64,000 bases of DNA from Eurosta solidaginis (lineage: Eukaryota; Arthropoda; Insecta; Diptera; Tephritidae). The first letter of the stretch is position 1; every line of letters begins with the position of its first letter. Positions 46,421 to 58,119 of this stretch are shown piece by piece. Where the stretch lies: contig NC_090319.1 in the NCBI RefSeq assembly GCF_040869045.1, positions 266,926,897 to 266,990,896 of the forward strand. Direction: 5' to 3'. A program made the translations under genes and the position numbers. Under the pieces are notes generated by a model. It searched no databases. It worked only from the letters and a program-made list of their open reading frames with translations, and was not told the DNA's origin.

Positions 46421-46589
46421 TGATTCTTTAAATTATGAGCTTTTATGGCCATGGATTTGCTGCAAATTAATCGTAATTAAAGTTCGATATGTTTTATTTT
46501 TAATATCTAACACAGCTTTTTCGTTCTATTTTTGATTATTTTAAATGAATCCTGTAAAGAACTATTATAGCTATAACTACACTTTTTGT

Positions 46590-46950
46590 GCGGCCACCGT
46601 GGTGTGATGGTAGCGTGCTTCGCCTACCACACCGTATGCCCTGGGATCACACCCCGGGCAAAACAACATCAACATTTTAGAAATAAGGGTTTTAAATTAG
46701 AAGAAAATTTTTCTAAGCGGGGTCACCGCTCGGCAGTGTTTGGCAAGCGCTCCGAGTGTATTTCTGCCATGAAAAGCTCTCAGTGAAAACTCATCTGCCT
46801 TGCAGATGCCGTTCGGAATCGGCATAAAACATGTAGGTCCCGTCCGGCCAATTTTTAGGGAAAATCAAGAGGAGCACGACGCAAATTGGAAGAGAAGCTC
46901 GGCCCAAAATCTCTCCGGAGGTTATCGCGCCTTCCATTTATTTTTTTATT
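46590..46950 (+). mobile_element. tRNA-derived SINE, copy 3, inside the foldback loop
   Basis: It runs from GCGGCCACCGTGG through the A-box region GTGATGGTAGCGTGC and a decayed B box (GGGATCACACCCC), then the body to AGGTTATCGCGCC and a T/A-rich tail. A perfect 12-bp target duplication TACACTTTTTGT flanks it (46578-46589 and 46951-46962). Confidence 0.9.
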
Positions 46951-47349
46951 TACACTTTTTGTAATATTTTAATCAGCTAGACACATGAAAAAGCAACACT
47001 ATTTTCATCTAAAAAATTCTCTTTGGCTTTAGCTAATTGTAGTTTCACTCCTTTGTTCTATGAGTAGTAATTCTTTCACCCCTGTCATATCAATTAATTT
47101 AACTTAAAAACAATATTTTAACTTCTTTGTTAATTATTGAGCTCAAGGCCGCAAAGATAAATAAAACGCCATATATTTTGTGGTATTATAATTTATATAA
47201 TTAGTCGATATTTCGGTTTCAGTCTGAAACCATCCTCAGGACTAGAAAAAAACAAAATTACGAATAACAAACATTAGGCATTTGCAGCAAATCCATGGCC
47301 ATAAAAGCTCATAAAAATAAATAAAAAATAATGTGTACTGAACTACCGG

Positions 47350-47820
47350 ATTCGAAGAGTCCTTAAATGATTCTGGAAGGGTCCCAAAAGGATACAAAAA
47401 TAGTCCCGAAATGATCCCGACGGGATCCCGGACAAATCCCGAAAACTATCCAGAAATTATTCCAGAATGGCCCCAAAATCATCCCGGAAAAGCTCCTAAA
47501 TTACCCTAACGGGATCCCGAAAACCATCCAGAAATTATACCGGAAGAGTCCCCACATGATATCGAAATAAACCCGACGCGATCCCGAAAACCATCCATAA
47601 ATGATCCCGGAATACTCCCGAAAAAGTCCCGAAATAATCCTCACGGAATCCGCGACGGATACCGAAAACTATCCAGAAATGATGCCGGAAGGAACCCCAA
47701 ATGATCCCGAAAAAGTTCCAAAATGACCCTGACGGGATCCCGAAAGTCATCCAGGAATGATACCGGGAGGATCCCCAAATGATCCCTAAATAGTCCCGAA
47801 ATAACTCCGACATATTCACG
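47350..47820. repeat. GGGATC minisatellite, right arm
   Basis: Inverted counterpart of 45950-46420, reading CCCGAAATGATCCCGACGGG and similar units. Together the two make the part of the foldback stem nearest the loop. Confidence 0.75.
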
Positions 47821-48829
47821 TACTTATCAATGAATTCAAGCAGCCGGTTTTGATATTTTTATATACAAGTGTGTGTGACTTTAATTCGATTTTAAAACCT
47901 TTTCCGTCGGCCTGTACAAATACAAATATGACGTTCGCTTACCAATTTGCAAAAATATTGCTAAAAGTATGTACGAGTTATCGCACTTGAAAGTTCAAAA
48001 AATCTTATTTGGAAAGTAGTTGATGCCACGCCCATTGACCAAAAAAATTATGTGGATCAACTACATGCAATGTCAGTAATTTACGTGCCAAATTTAAATA
48101 ACGTGGCTTCTTTAGATACTCAAATATTGCATTTTCTGTGCGGAAATTTCTATATACAGAAAGAGGAGTGGCTACTGACCGATTACGACCATTTCTTTTT
48201 TTGGAAAGCTTTCCTATCATTGCAGAATGCGGTTTACCAATTTTCACTCTAATAGTTGTATTGGAACGAAATTTATTGCAAAAATCCACTGCAAATTCAC
48301 CATTTTTACTACGAGATTTTCGATCTAGTTTGTTTATGATAAATTTCTAGTATTATTAACAGAAATTTTCAAAAGTTCATAAGGTTTTAAATTTTAGGAA
48401 TCCAGGAGAATCGATTGGTACGAAATTTTTTTAATTCGGATAAGCCGTTTCTTCGTTATCAAGCGGGACTTTTATTTCGGCCTTAAAAAATAAAAGTCTT
48501 GATTTAACTTTTATTTCGGGACTTTTATTTTTAAAAGTCCGAGTTTAACTAGTTCAATCGGACTTAAAAAATAAAAATACAGATTTTACTTTTATATGTG
48601 GACTTTAATGGAAAAAGTTCGAAAAATAAAAAGGATGCATGATTCGCATGATATTGCTGTAGGGATACCTGAGAACTCAAACATTTTCACCTCGGACAAT
48701 TTTTTGACCAGGACTTTTTCGACTCCGAAAAAAAAAATAATAATTTTTATTTTCGTCCCTGGAAAATACACTAATTTCCGATAGAAACTTTATGATAAAA
48801 ATTCAGAGCAGAAATGATTGGATCGAGTC

Positions 48830-49435
48830 TGATAAATGACTTGCTGCTGACAGCAAAAGTTACATTTACACTGATTGGTCTAAGTTAAACAGCAGTTTTG
48901 GAGAAGGGGTGTACTCAAAGAACCGAGATATCCATATATCTTTCGACTCCATAATCACTACATTGTCTTCGAGATAGAATAATCAGCTGCCATGCGAGCA
49001 GCGGTTTGGATTGGAACACACAAGATCGGCAAAGAAAAATTGTATTTCAATGACAGTCGATTGACCATTAAATGCCTTCGATCTTACTCGTGCAATACTG
49101 AACTAACACAAAACTCTCGCCGATCTTTTCAAGAGGTGGGCATTTACATCCTAAGTTGGCATACAATTTCAACACTTGTTAGGATTATTAACTAAGTACT
49201 GCCTTACTGATAGTCTTTTATTAAGACCTGTAGCCTCTTTTTGTTCTGGCTGTAGGTGTTGTAAAAATGGCGAAGGCGAGGAAATGGCAAATCACCTCAT
49301 TTGTTAGTGCACAGCGCTAATTCGCTTCAGACAGCGCTGCCGTCCTTTCTGGATAGGCTAAGTCATGACGTGGGTTATGACATCAAGAACTTGGCAGTCT
49401 TAATAAGGTTCTCAAAATCAAAGAGGAAGTATAAT
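48830..49435 (+). pseudogene. LINE RNase H and C-terminal relic
   Basis: Translation across frames gives IYTDWSKLNSSFGEGVYSKN (the first RNase H strand, usually DGSK), a CLRSYSCNTEL region, and CRCCKNGEGEEMANHLIC (the Cys/His tail motif). It ends at about 49430. Stops are frequent. It abuts an inverted LINE 3' end at 49436. Confidence 0.6.
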
Positions 49436-49665
49436 GGTGTTGTTGTTGTTGTTGTAGCGATAAGGCTTTCTGAAGGTTTTGGGGAATGCTATCGAAGTTG
49501 ATATCTATTTGCTTGATATAGATCCGTACTTTCTGGTGACAAACATCATTAAGTTACTGGCCCGACCATCTCATGAATGATTAAATATTACCACATTGAA
49601 CCTTCAAGGCAATCCCAATCACCCACCCCCTAGTTCCATGAGGAACGTGGGGTCGCAACTTCAGT
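49436..49665 (-). mobile_element. LINE 3' end, inverted
   Basis: It begins with GTTGTTGTTGTTGTTGTAGC (complement of the ACAACAACAA tail), then AAGGCTTTCTGAAGGTTTTG. It ends with CCATGAGGAACGTGGGGTCG. This is the reverse complement of the 39840-40050 block, with about 20-25 percent differences by eye. Confidence 0.6.
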
Positions 49666-49899
49666 TTTGCCGCCTCACTTTCAGTCAACTTGCTACCAGG
49701 GTAATAACGCGCTTATTGCGGAGTAATATGAAATGTACCCAAAACCAACTTCAAAATTATATCGAATACTTAGAAAATAGTTTTATGAATTTCGCTAATT
49801 CATCTGTAGTTTATAGTCTTCAAAGATCTCAAGTTAACGTTAAAAGAACATTAATTTAACCATTGAGATTATAACAAAACCAAATCCGGACTTTCTTGA

Positions 49900-50640
49900 A
49901 GCTCATTTCAGTTTTTTCTAAAGGACGGATCAATATCGTTCGAAAAGGTATCCAGTTCTTGAAAGTTATTTAGTATAAAAACAACCCGATTCTAAATAAT
50001 TACCCTGTAAAAAAATAACCCGTATAAAAATAATAGTATACTATCCAATTTCAAAAAAGTACTCTGGTTTGAGAAAAGACTGGAATACGAATTGTTAGCC
50101 GTTCTAAAAAAGAATCCGGATTCAAAAAGTACCCTGTTCTGTAAAAGTACCCGGATCCGAAGAAGTGCAAGGTTTACAAAATGCACCCTGATCCGATAAA
50201 GTAGCCGGTTGGTGAAAAAAATATGCGGGCCTAAAATTAACCGGTTTTCAAAAAGTAAAAGCTTCTAAAGAAGTACCTGGTACTGAGAAAGTAGCAAAAG
50301 TCTAAAAAATACTCGGATCCGCAGTTCCTGGAACCCAAAAAAGAACACCGCTCTTAAAAAGGCCCGGTTAAAAAAAGTACTCGGATAAAAAAAAAAACAC
50401 GGCTTTCGAAAAGTACGTGGTTCTTAAAACTAAAAATGTTCCTGGTTTTTAAAACTATCCGCTTCTAAAAAAGTTATGGTTCTGAAAATTCCGAAAACTT
50501 CTATTCCAAAAAGTATGCGAATCCAAAAAGTAGCCGGTTCTGCAAAAATCCCCGGGTACAAAACAGGACCCGATTCTGAAAAAGTACACGGAATCGAACG
50601 ATTACCCGGTTATTTACAAGTGTTCACATCCGAATTATAA
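49900..50640 (+). repeat. Degenerate AAAAAGTACCCGGTTCTG satellite, second array
   Basis: The same 16-18 bp unit and orientation as 41150-42840 (AAAAAGTACCC, CCGGTTCTG, CGGATCCG), again strongly diverged. Confidence 0.75.
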
Positions 50641-50772
50641 AAAAAGCCTTGTTTTTTCTTGGTATTAAAAATTTTATTTGCCATTATTCATGCCACCTGA
50701 TGCTACTTGAGATAAATCTCAAAAACAAAAATATGCACAAATACAAATAAGCAATACAAGTTTCATATCAAA

Positions 50773-53461
50773 CAAGTAAGGAAGGTTAAGTTCGGGTGTA
50801 ACCGAACATTACATACTCAGTTGAGAGCTATGGTGACAACATAAGGGAAAAACACCATGTAGGAAAATGAACCGAGGGAAACCGTGGAATGTGTTTTTAT
50901 GATATGTGTATCAAATGAAAGACATTTAAGAATATTTTATGAGGGAGTGGGCCATAGTTCTATAGGTGGACGCCATTTAGGGATATCGCCATAAAGGTGG
51001 ATCAGGGTTGACTCTAGAATTTGTTTGTACAATATGGGTATAAAAAAAAAAAGTGCTAATGAGTATTTTAAAAGGGAGTGATCCTTAGTTCCATAGGTGG
51101 ACGCCGTTTCGAGATATCGCCATAAAGGTGGACCAGGTGACCCTAGAATTTGTTTGTACGATATGGGTATCAAACGAAAGGTGTTAATGAGTATTTTAAA
51201 AAGGAGTTGGCCTTAGTTCTATAGGTGGACGCCGTTTCGAAATATCGCCATAAAGGTGGACCAGGGGTGACTCTAGGATGTGTTTGTACGATATGGGTAT
51301 CAAATTAAAGGTATTAATGAGGGTTTTAAAGGGGAGTGGTGGTAGTTGTATAGGTGGTCGCTTTTTCGAGATATCGCCATAAAGGTGGACCAGGGGTGAC
51401 TCTAGAATGCGTTTGTACAATATGGGTATCAAACGAAAGGTGTTAATGAGTATTTTAAAAAGGAGTTGGCCTTAGTTCTATAGGTGGACGCCGTTTCGAA
51501 ATATCGCCATAAAGGTGGACCAGGGGTGACTCTAGGATGTGTTTGTACGATATGGGTATCAAATTAAAGGTATTAATGAGGGTTTTAAAAGGGAGTGGGG
51601 GTAGTTGTATAGGTGGTCGCTTTTTCGAGATATCGCCATAAAGGTGGACCAGGGGTGACTCTAGAATGCGTTTGTACAATATGGGTATCAAACGAAAGGT
51701 GTTAATGAGTATTTTAAAAAGGAGTTGGCCTTAGTTCTATAGGTGGACGCCGTTTCGAAATATCGCCATAAAGGTGGACCAGGGGTGACTCTAGGATGTG
51801 TTTGTACGATATGGGTATCAAATTAAAGGTATTTATGAGGGTTTTAAAGGGGAGTGGTGGTAGTTGTATAGGTGGTCGCTTTTTCGAGATATCGCCATAG
51901 AGGTGGACCAGGGGTGAATCTAGAATGCGTTTGTACAATATGTGTATCAAACGAAAGGTGTTACTGAGTAGTTTAAAAGAGAGTGGGCCTTAGTTCTATA
52001 GGTGGACGCCGTTTCGAAATATCGCCATAAAGGTGAACCAGGGGTGACTCTAGGATGTGTTTTTACGATATGGGTATCAAATTAAAGGTATTAATGAGAG
52101 TTTTAAATGGGAGTGGTGGTAGTTGTATATGTGAAGGCGTTTTCCAGATATCGACCGAAATGTGGACCAGGGTGACCCAGAACATCATCTGTTGGATACC
52201 GCTAATTTATTTATATATGTAATACCTGCAAGGATTTCAAGGGTTTTTTATTTCGCCCTGCAGAACATTTTCATTTTCTTCTACTTAATATGGTAGGTGT
52301 CACAACCATTTTACAAAGTTTTTTCCAGAGTTATATTTTGCGTTAATAAACTTATCCAATTGCCATGTTTCATCCCTTTTTTCGTATTTGGTATAGAATT
52401 ATGGCATTTTTTTCATTTTTCGGAATTTTCGATATCGAAAAAGTGGGCGTGGTCATAGTCGGATCTCGTTCAGTTTTTACACCAAAATAAAGTGCGTTCA
52501 GATAAGTACGTGAACCAAGTTCAGTAAAGATATGTCGATTTTTGCTGTAGTTATCGTGTTAACGGCCATGCGGAAGGACAGACGGACGACCGTGTATAAA
52601 AACTGGGCATGGCTTCAACCGATTTCGCCCATTTTCACAGAAAGTAGTTAGCATCATAAAATCTATTGGATTGGTAAATTTTTTTTCGACTTATGGCATT
52701 AAAAGTATACTAGACAAATTAAATGAGAAAGGGCGGAGCCACGCCCATTTTGAAATTTTCTTTTATTTTTGTATTTTGTTGCACCATATCATTACTGGAG
52801 TTGAATGTTGACATAATTTACTTATATACTGTAAAGATATTAAATTTTTTGTTAAAATTTTACTTTAAAAAATTTTTTTTTTAAAAGTGGGCGTGGTCCT
52901 TCTCCGATTTTGCTAATTTTTATTAAGCGTACATATAGTAACAGTGGTAACGTTTCTGCCAAATTTCATCATGATATTTTCAACGACTGCCAAATTACAG
53001 CTTGCAAAACTTTTAAATTACCTTCTTTTAAAAGTGGGCGGTGCCACGCCAATTGTCCAAAATTTTACTAATTTTCAATTCTGCGTCATAAGTTCAACTG
53101 ACCTACCAAATTTCATTGCTTTATCTGTCTTTGGTAATGAATTATTGCACTTTTTCGGTTTTTCGAAATTTTCGATATCGAAAAAGTGGGCGTGGTTATA
53201 GTCCGATATCGTTCATTTTAAATAGCGATCTGAGATGAGTGCTCAGGAACCTACATACCAAATTTCATCAAGATACCTCAAAATTTACTCAAGTTATCGT
53301 GTTAACGGACGGACGGACGGACGGACATGGCTAAATCAAATTTTTTTTCGATCCTGATTATTTTGATATATGGAAGTCTATATCTATCTCGATTCCTTTA
53401 TACCTGTACAACCAACCGTTATTCAATCAAACTTAATATACTCTGTGAGCTCTTCTCAACT
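50773..53461 (+). mobile_element. HINE-like copy G with expanded array
   Basis: The loop end is complete (CAAGTAAGGAAGG, GTTCGG-GTGTAA-CCGAAC). A tandem array runs from about 50900 to 52130, then the full series of modules (GTGGGCGTGG near 52441, 52889, 53032 and 53186) and a (GGAC)n run near 53310. The other end is eroded (GAGCTCTTCTCAAC, without GTATAAAA). It has the same layout as copies A and C. Confidence 0.85.
50900..52130 (+). repeat. 259-bp higher-order tandem array
   Basis: Alternating 130-bp monomer types form a 259-bp unit repeated three times almost unchanged, at about 51180, 51439 and 51698. One type carries TTAAAAAGGAGTTGGCCTTA, the other TTAATGAGGGTTTTAAA with GTGGTAGTTGTATAGGTGG. 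Partial units lie on both sides. Identical 78-residue peptides read on the - strand reflect only the repeat. Confidence 0.85.
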
Positions 53462-54100
53462 TATTCAAAAAATGCGCATACTCGTATATACTGTGTATAC
53501 ACACATGCATAAAAATATAGAAATTTGAAGATTTGAAATTGATGCGTGTTTAGTTGAAGTGGGCAGTGCTTGCCAAATAGTGCGCAGATACGAAGTAAAT
53601 AAAAAAAATTTATATATGTATGTATACCAATTGACAAAGCAAAACAAAAAGAAATCTATGTGACTGCGCTACATACGCGCTTTCGCATTCTCCACAACAC
53701 AGCAGCAACGATTGTGGGGCGTGTGGCCACTGAAACTATTTACCGCAACAAGTTTATAAATTTGGTAGTTACTTTCAGGTCAATGAATGCTCGTATGAGT
53801 TCCAAAAGCTGTCATTATTACAAGCCGCAGCGATATATTGCGGCACTAATTCGGTTGCATCTATCATGGTCGTTTGTGATGCTTGACTGACAGTTTGATT
53901 AGGTAGCGGGCCAAAGTTGAACAACAATTGAGATCACAAAGTGCACCAGAGTCGTTGAAATTGCAATGTTTTAGCCAATTGTTGATTTCTTTATATGCAA
54001 GTAGTTTTTGGTCGAGTGAGTGCGGGCACATATACTGCTTAGCAAGATGAATAATCGAGCTTATTATTATGCTGATAAAGATCTCCATTGATTCTAAGCG
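53462..54100. other. No gene seen
   Basis: Unique sequence; no coding support on either strand. Confidence 0.5.
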
Positions 54101-54104
54101 AACT

Positions 54105-54312
54105 TATAATAGTAATAGAAATAGCTTGGCGCGTTATCCGAAGAGATTCAGGCAGAGTTTCTATTTCAAATTACAACTCGTTGCTACCCACTGTCGGGTC
54201 GGGACCGACATAAATGTTTCAGGCCGACTCCAAATGCTGTCAGGAAGGCCTTTGATGAGAGGCAGTTATATACTCAGAGTGTTTGCCAAACCCTTGTCGA
54301 GGAAGTACTGAT
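54105..54312 (-). mobile_element. Old SINE copy, strongly diverged
   Basis: TTGGCGCGTTATCCGAAGAG, then GGGTCGGGACCGACATAAA, GGCCGACTCCAAATG and AGTGTTTGCCAAACCCTTGT follow the SINE body in order, with many changes. The tRNA-like head is missing. Confidence 0.6.
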
Positions 54313-54389
54313 TAGAAAATCTTTTTTCAACGCAACTTTAATCCTGGCCATTTCTAGCTTTTTCAAAAGATTATCGTCGGAATCTTCTC

Positions 54390-55290
54390 GGATATCTAAT
54401 TGTTTTTTTATTGGCTTTTTATCGCCTTCGAATTATTATCATTGAGTTATCGGTTTGATCTCTGCTTGCCATCGCCGAGTCAACATTTTTTTATTGGTTT
54501 CATATCGGCTTATTACCGACGGGGAACAGATAATTTAAGGTTGAAGTTTAAGTATGCAGTTTTATCGTTTGTCATAATAAACAAATGTGATGTCGATAAC
54601 CTTTACGATAAGAAATGGATCACTTTCTGATAACCAATCGATAACATTTCTATAACAAATCAATAACATATCGAAACATAACGAAAACAAATCGGTAGAG
54701 CTCCGATAACAAACCGATAGATTTTTGAAAACGAATCGTTAATTTTTAATAAACATATCGCATAAATATTTGCTAACAATGCGATAAAAAATCGATTTCA
54801 TCTGGATACCAAATCCGCAACACGTCGATAATGAGCAGGTAGCACTCCGATGATAAATTGATAGCTTTTGGTAGAAACCCGATAACAAATCGATAGCTAG
54901 TCGATAGCAAACCGTTAAATTTTTAATAACATATCGGATAAATATTTTATAACATTTCGATTAAACCCCGATTTCCATAACACGTCGATAATGAATTTGT
55001 AGGACTCCGTTTAGAAATCGATAAAATTTCGATGAAAAATCGAAAATTTTTGACAACATATCGTCAATTTTGCGATAAGAAATCAACAACTTTTTGATAA
55101 CATATACGTTAATATTCGATAGCAAATTGATAACTTTCCTATAATATATCGATAATTTTTGGGTAACAAATCGATAACTTTTCGATAAAAAGCGGTGAAT
55201 CGTCGACAAAAATTCGGCAACGCATTGATAACTTTTGTTTCAACAGCATATTTATAACACTTCGATAACTAGCCTTCGGTAACTGCATAG
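54390..55290. repeat. Degenerate CGATAAC/TTATCG satellite with orientation switch
   Basis: The first 150 bp or so read TTATCGG-type words. From about 54590 the + strand reads GATAACAAATCGATAAC, ATTTTTGATAACATATCG and similar, with a 12-20 bp spacing to 55290. The switch resembles the two arms of an old foldback, but I could not align the arms. Confidence 0.65.
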
Positions 55291-55429
55291 ATTGTATTTT
55301 ACCGTGTAGTCATCGAGTGCTGCACCTTTCTTTGCTAACTTATCAACCTTTCGTAGTCTTCTATTGTCTTATGACAGGGATGTATGCTCGTATCTGAGCA
55401 AACAAGTTGAGAATACCTTTAGGATCATT

Positions 55430-56720
55430 ATGAAATTCTGTTTTATTTTATTTATATTTTAATTTTGGGGTTAGATTTGAGACGGTTTCAGGACTACTTA
55501 CGGGATCAACTAGGTCATATTTGTTTTAAAAAACAATGCGGGATCATTTCTGAACCTTTTAAGAATTGGATCATTTGCGAAATCATTACAGAATTTTTTT
55601 GAGAATTATTTCGGTACTTGTATGAATCATTTAAAGATTAACTCAAGACTATTTCAGAACAATTTCGTGTTATGCTTCAAGAACTATTTCGAAATAGTGA
55701 GCGGCTGTTTTTGGATCATCTCGAAACCATTTAGTGAAAATTTTGGTATCATTTTGCGGGTTAATTTGGAATTGCTTTGATGTTATTTTCGAATTTTTTT
55801 GGGGAATTTTTTATACGTTCTGTAAGGAAATGGTTCAAGATCATTGCGCAGCTTTTTAGTGGTCGTTTCGGGAGTTTGTTGCAACGATTTGATCTTCTGT
55901 ATCAGTTTTCCTTCTAGAACACATCAATTATCCAAAAATCAACAAGACGAAATAAATAAATATCTAGATATCTTCAGAATTATTCTAAGCTTGTCTTTGG
56001 AACTTTAAACGGATTGATATGAGATCACTTCAGGACTGTTTACGACAACAACTCGGTACTATTTCGAGACAACTTCGGGATCAAGTCAAATTTGATGGAA
56101 ATGATGTAGCACCATTTCTGAATCGGTATCCCGAATCGCTACAGAATAGTTTACAAAAGAACTTCGGTACGTGTTCTATGGAGATGAGCTGGAGGCTACT
56201 TCAGGATAATATCGTGTTTGTTTCAAGTCATCCTTCCAAACATTCGGGGATCAATTTTGGACTATTTCGATGATTAATTCGGTATGACTTCTAGGTTATT
56301 TCCGAATTATGTTGGAGATCAAGGTGTATTTCAGAAATATTGCGCAATCATTGCGAAATCGTTAAGTGATAAAGCCGGCAATATCTCGGAGCAATTAAAA
56401 ATCTGTACTCAGAACGTTTGAAAAATATTTACAGAATCGTTTTCGAAATAATTCGGCTAATTTATGGATTATTTAGAGATTAGTTCGCTGTATGCGTGTA
56501 TAGTTTCGCCTTTGTTTCAGGAACTATTTCCAAATAACGTCGGACTGTTTTCAGAGCAACTCCGCGAAGTTCGGTACTATTTTAATTGTTTTAGGGATTA
56601 TCCTGTTGCACCTGTATGGAGGTTGATGAGGTGGAATTACCAAATGATTTTATACTTGATTGCGCAGCTTTTGCCAGAACTAGGCGAAATTACTTCGGTC
56701 GCGACTCACTTAGATCTCCC
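55430..56720. repeat. Degenerate TTTCGGGATTATTT satellite
   Basis: TTTCGAGACAACTTCGGGAT, GGATCATTTC and GGACTATTTC type words recur with no stable period. Open frames such as 56464-56751 show no domain and follow the repeat. Confidence 0.5.
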
Positions 56721-56769
56721 GAGGATTTGTCCAAGGTTGAGATCCGTTTGATCCAGTCAAGCACGAGGA

Positions 56770-57197
56770 GGCACTAGGTAAAATCCACACAGAATCGGTG
56801 AACGCCTTTACCATTACGCGCCTGATTAACCCCGTTATTTGATCCAGAAAAGCATAAGAAGGCCTTAGGCAAAATCCACAAAAACAAACTACCAAGGGAG
56901 GTACGAGTCACCTTGGCCCAATTTCGTTCTGGATACTGTAACAGGTTAAACCCTTACCTGTGCAGAATCAACCCCAATATACGTAATATATCCCCTACAT
57001 GCGATGTATCCCCACATGACATAAACTATCTTTTCAATTGTAATGTGGAACCTACGATTTTTACTAAATGTTCCTATGGTCCGGCTTTGTTGAAACTGCC
57101 AGTTTTCTTGGACTTCCATTAAAGGACTTTGATGACAATTTGTGAGTAGTAGCGCCATTGGAAGGGGCGAAGCACTGTTAACACAATAACAACAACA
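56770..57197 (+). pseudogene. Jockey-type LINE 3' end with AAC tail
   Basis: It contains the C-terminal coding end seen also at 6740-7140: the words GTCACCTTGGCCCAATTTCG, TTCTGGATACTGTAACAGG, CCCCACATGACATAAAC and TTTCAATTGTAATGTGGAAC. It ends with GGGGCGAAGCACTGTTAACA and a CAATAACAACAACA tail at about 57197. It is 5' truncated and sits inside the TTTCGGGAT satellite, which resumes at 57200. Confidence 0.75.
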
Positions 57198-57199
57198 CT

Positions 57200-57869
57200 G
57201 TTTCTTCTAGGGACCATTAAGTAGTAGGGGATACTTCGAGATTAAGTTTGAAATATTTGAGAGGTAATTGATGCATATTTCAGATATATTTTGAGACCTT
57301 TGCAGAATTTTTAAATAGTTGAATAGGGACTAATTCAAAACCACTTAATAATTGCTATACTTTCTTTGTTTTTTCTACACTTTGAAACCAATTCGTGATT
57401 TATATCACTTTCTTTTAGAAAATTGTGACTAAGATGGCAAAATTACTTTGAAAATCTTCTCAACTCTTAACCCGAACGGGCATATGGAACAAAATAATTA
57501 ATGGAATCCAAAAGGTCTCCTGTTGCTGTTGTACAGAAGCCAATAATTAAAAAAATAAGAAAATTTTCAAGAATATAAATTTTTACAGCAGGAAGCAAAT
57601 TTTGTTTTTTTTCCCTGAAGTGAATCAAATATCTTTAGGCAAATTTGTGGCCCGCATAATAGACATGCAATTCTATTGAATTTATTTGATTTTTTATTGA
57701 ATTTATTTGATATTAATATAACATTAATAAAATAGTTATGTCTCAAAGGAAGTAAAGTATTAAGAGAAGCAATTCAAGTTTTAATGATTTTATTTCTTAA
57801 GTATTTTTATATATAAATTTTACACTGAATGTTGCAGAAAAAAAAACAATAAATAACTAGAAAACCACC
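57200..57869. other. Satellite remnant, then no gene seen
   Basis: The first 170 bp carry the TTCGGGAT-type vocabulary (GATACTTCGAGATTAAG, TTTTGAGACC). The rest is AT-rich unique sequence up to a palindromic repeat. Confidence 0.45.
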
Positions 57870-57896
57870 TGTTTAGGCCACAGGCCTAAATATATC
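57870..57896. repeat. 27-bp direct repeat, left copy, with palindrome
   Basis: It contains the palindrome TTTAGGCCACAGGCCTAAA, starts with TG and is identical to 59575-59601. The two copies bracket the Gag-protease gene, as LTR starts would. The sequence after the 27 bp differs between copies, so only a possible LTR edge is claimed. Confidence 0.5.
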
Positions 57897-58119
57897 GCTT
57901 AAGAGCGTTTTTGCAGGGATGTACTAGAGGCGCTAAAGCACCAGCCACATCGTATGGATGAGTGCTAAATCCGTTTTTTCTTCGTATTTACTTATGGCCC
58001 TTAATTTTTATTTCAATAAAATGTTTTTTTTTCTCTTGCGAAAATATATGAGAGATAATATTTTTTTTGGCTTACGCCACCCAAACAACATTCCGACAAC
58101 CTCAATTTGGGCATGATCA

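Larger units (their letters stand above)
45089..48761 (-). mobile_element. Large hAT-like foldback element, 3.67 kb
   Basis: The ends CAGGGGCTGAAA and TTTCGTCCCTG are flanked by a perfect 8-bp duplication GAAAATAC (45081-45088 and 48762-48769). Arms of about 1.27 kb (about 45200-46466 and 47280-48570) are inverted copies around an 0.8-kb loop. Each arm has three parts: GGACTTTTATTTTTAAG-type sequence shared with 34590-35237, a middle part, and GGGATC-rich minisatellite next to the loop. No transposase is present, so it moves, if at all, in trans. The loop contains a SINE with its own duplication. Open frames inside (for example 45439-45714 on -, 48052-48252 on +) are the same arm sequence seen twice. 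Confidence 0.9.

Noticed and set aside
46110..46535. 141-residue frame on the + strand
   Set aside because: It translates the GGGATC minisatellite of the foldback arm; the mirrored arm gives a similar peptide at 47535-47819.
51196..51950. Three consecutive 78-residue frames with nearly identical sequence on the - strand
   Set aside because: They follow the 259-bp repeat exactly and have no independent coding evidence.
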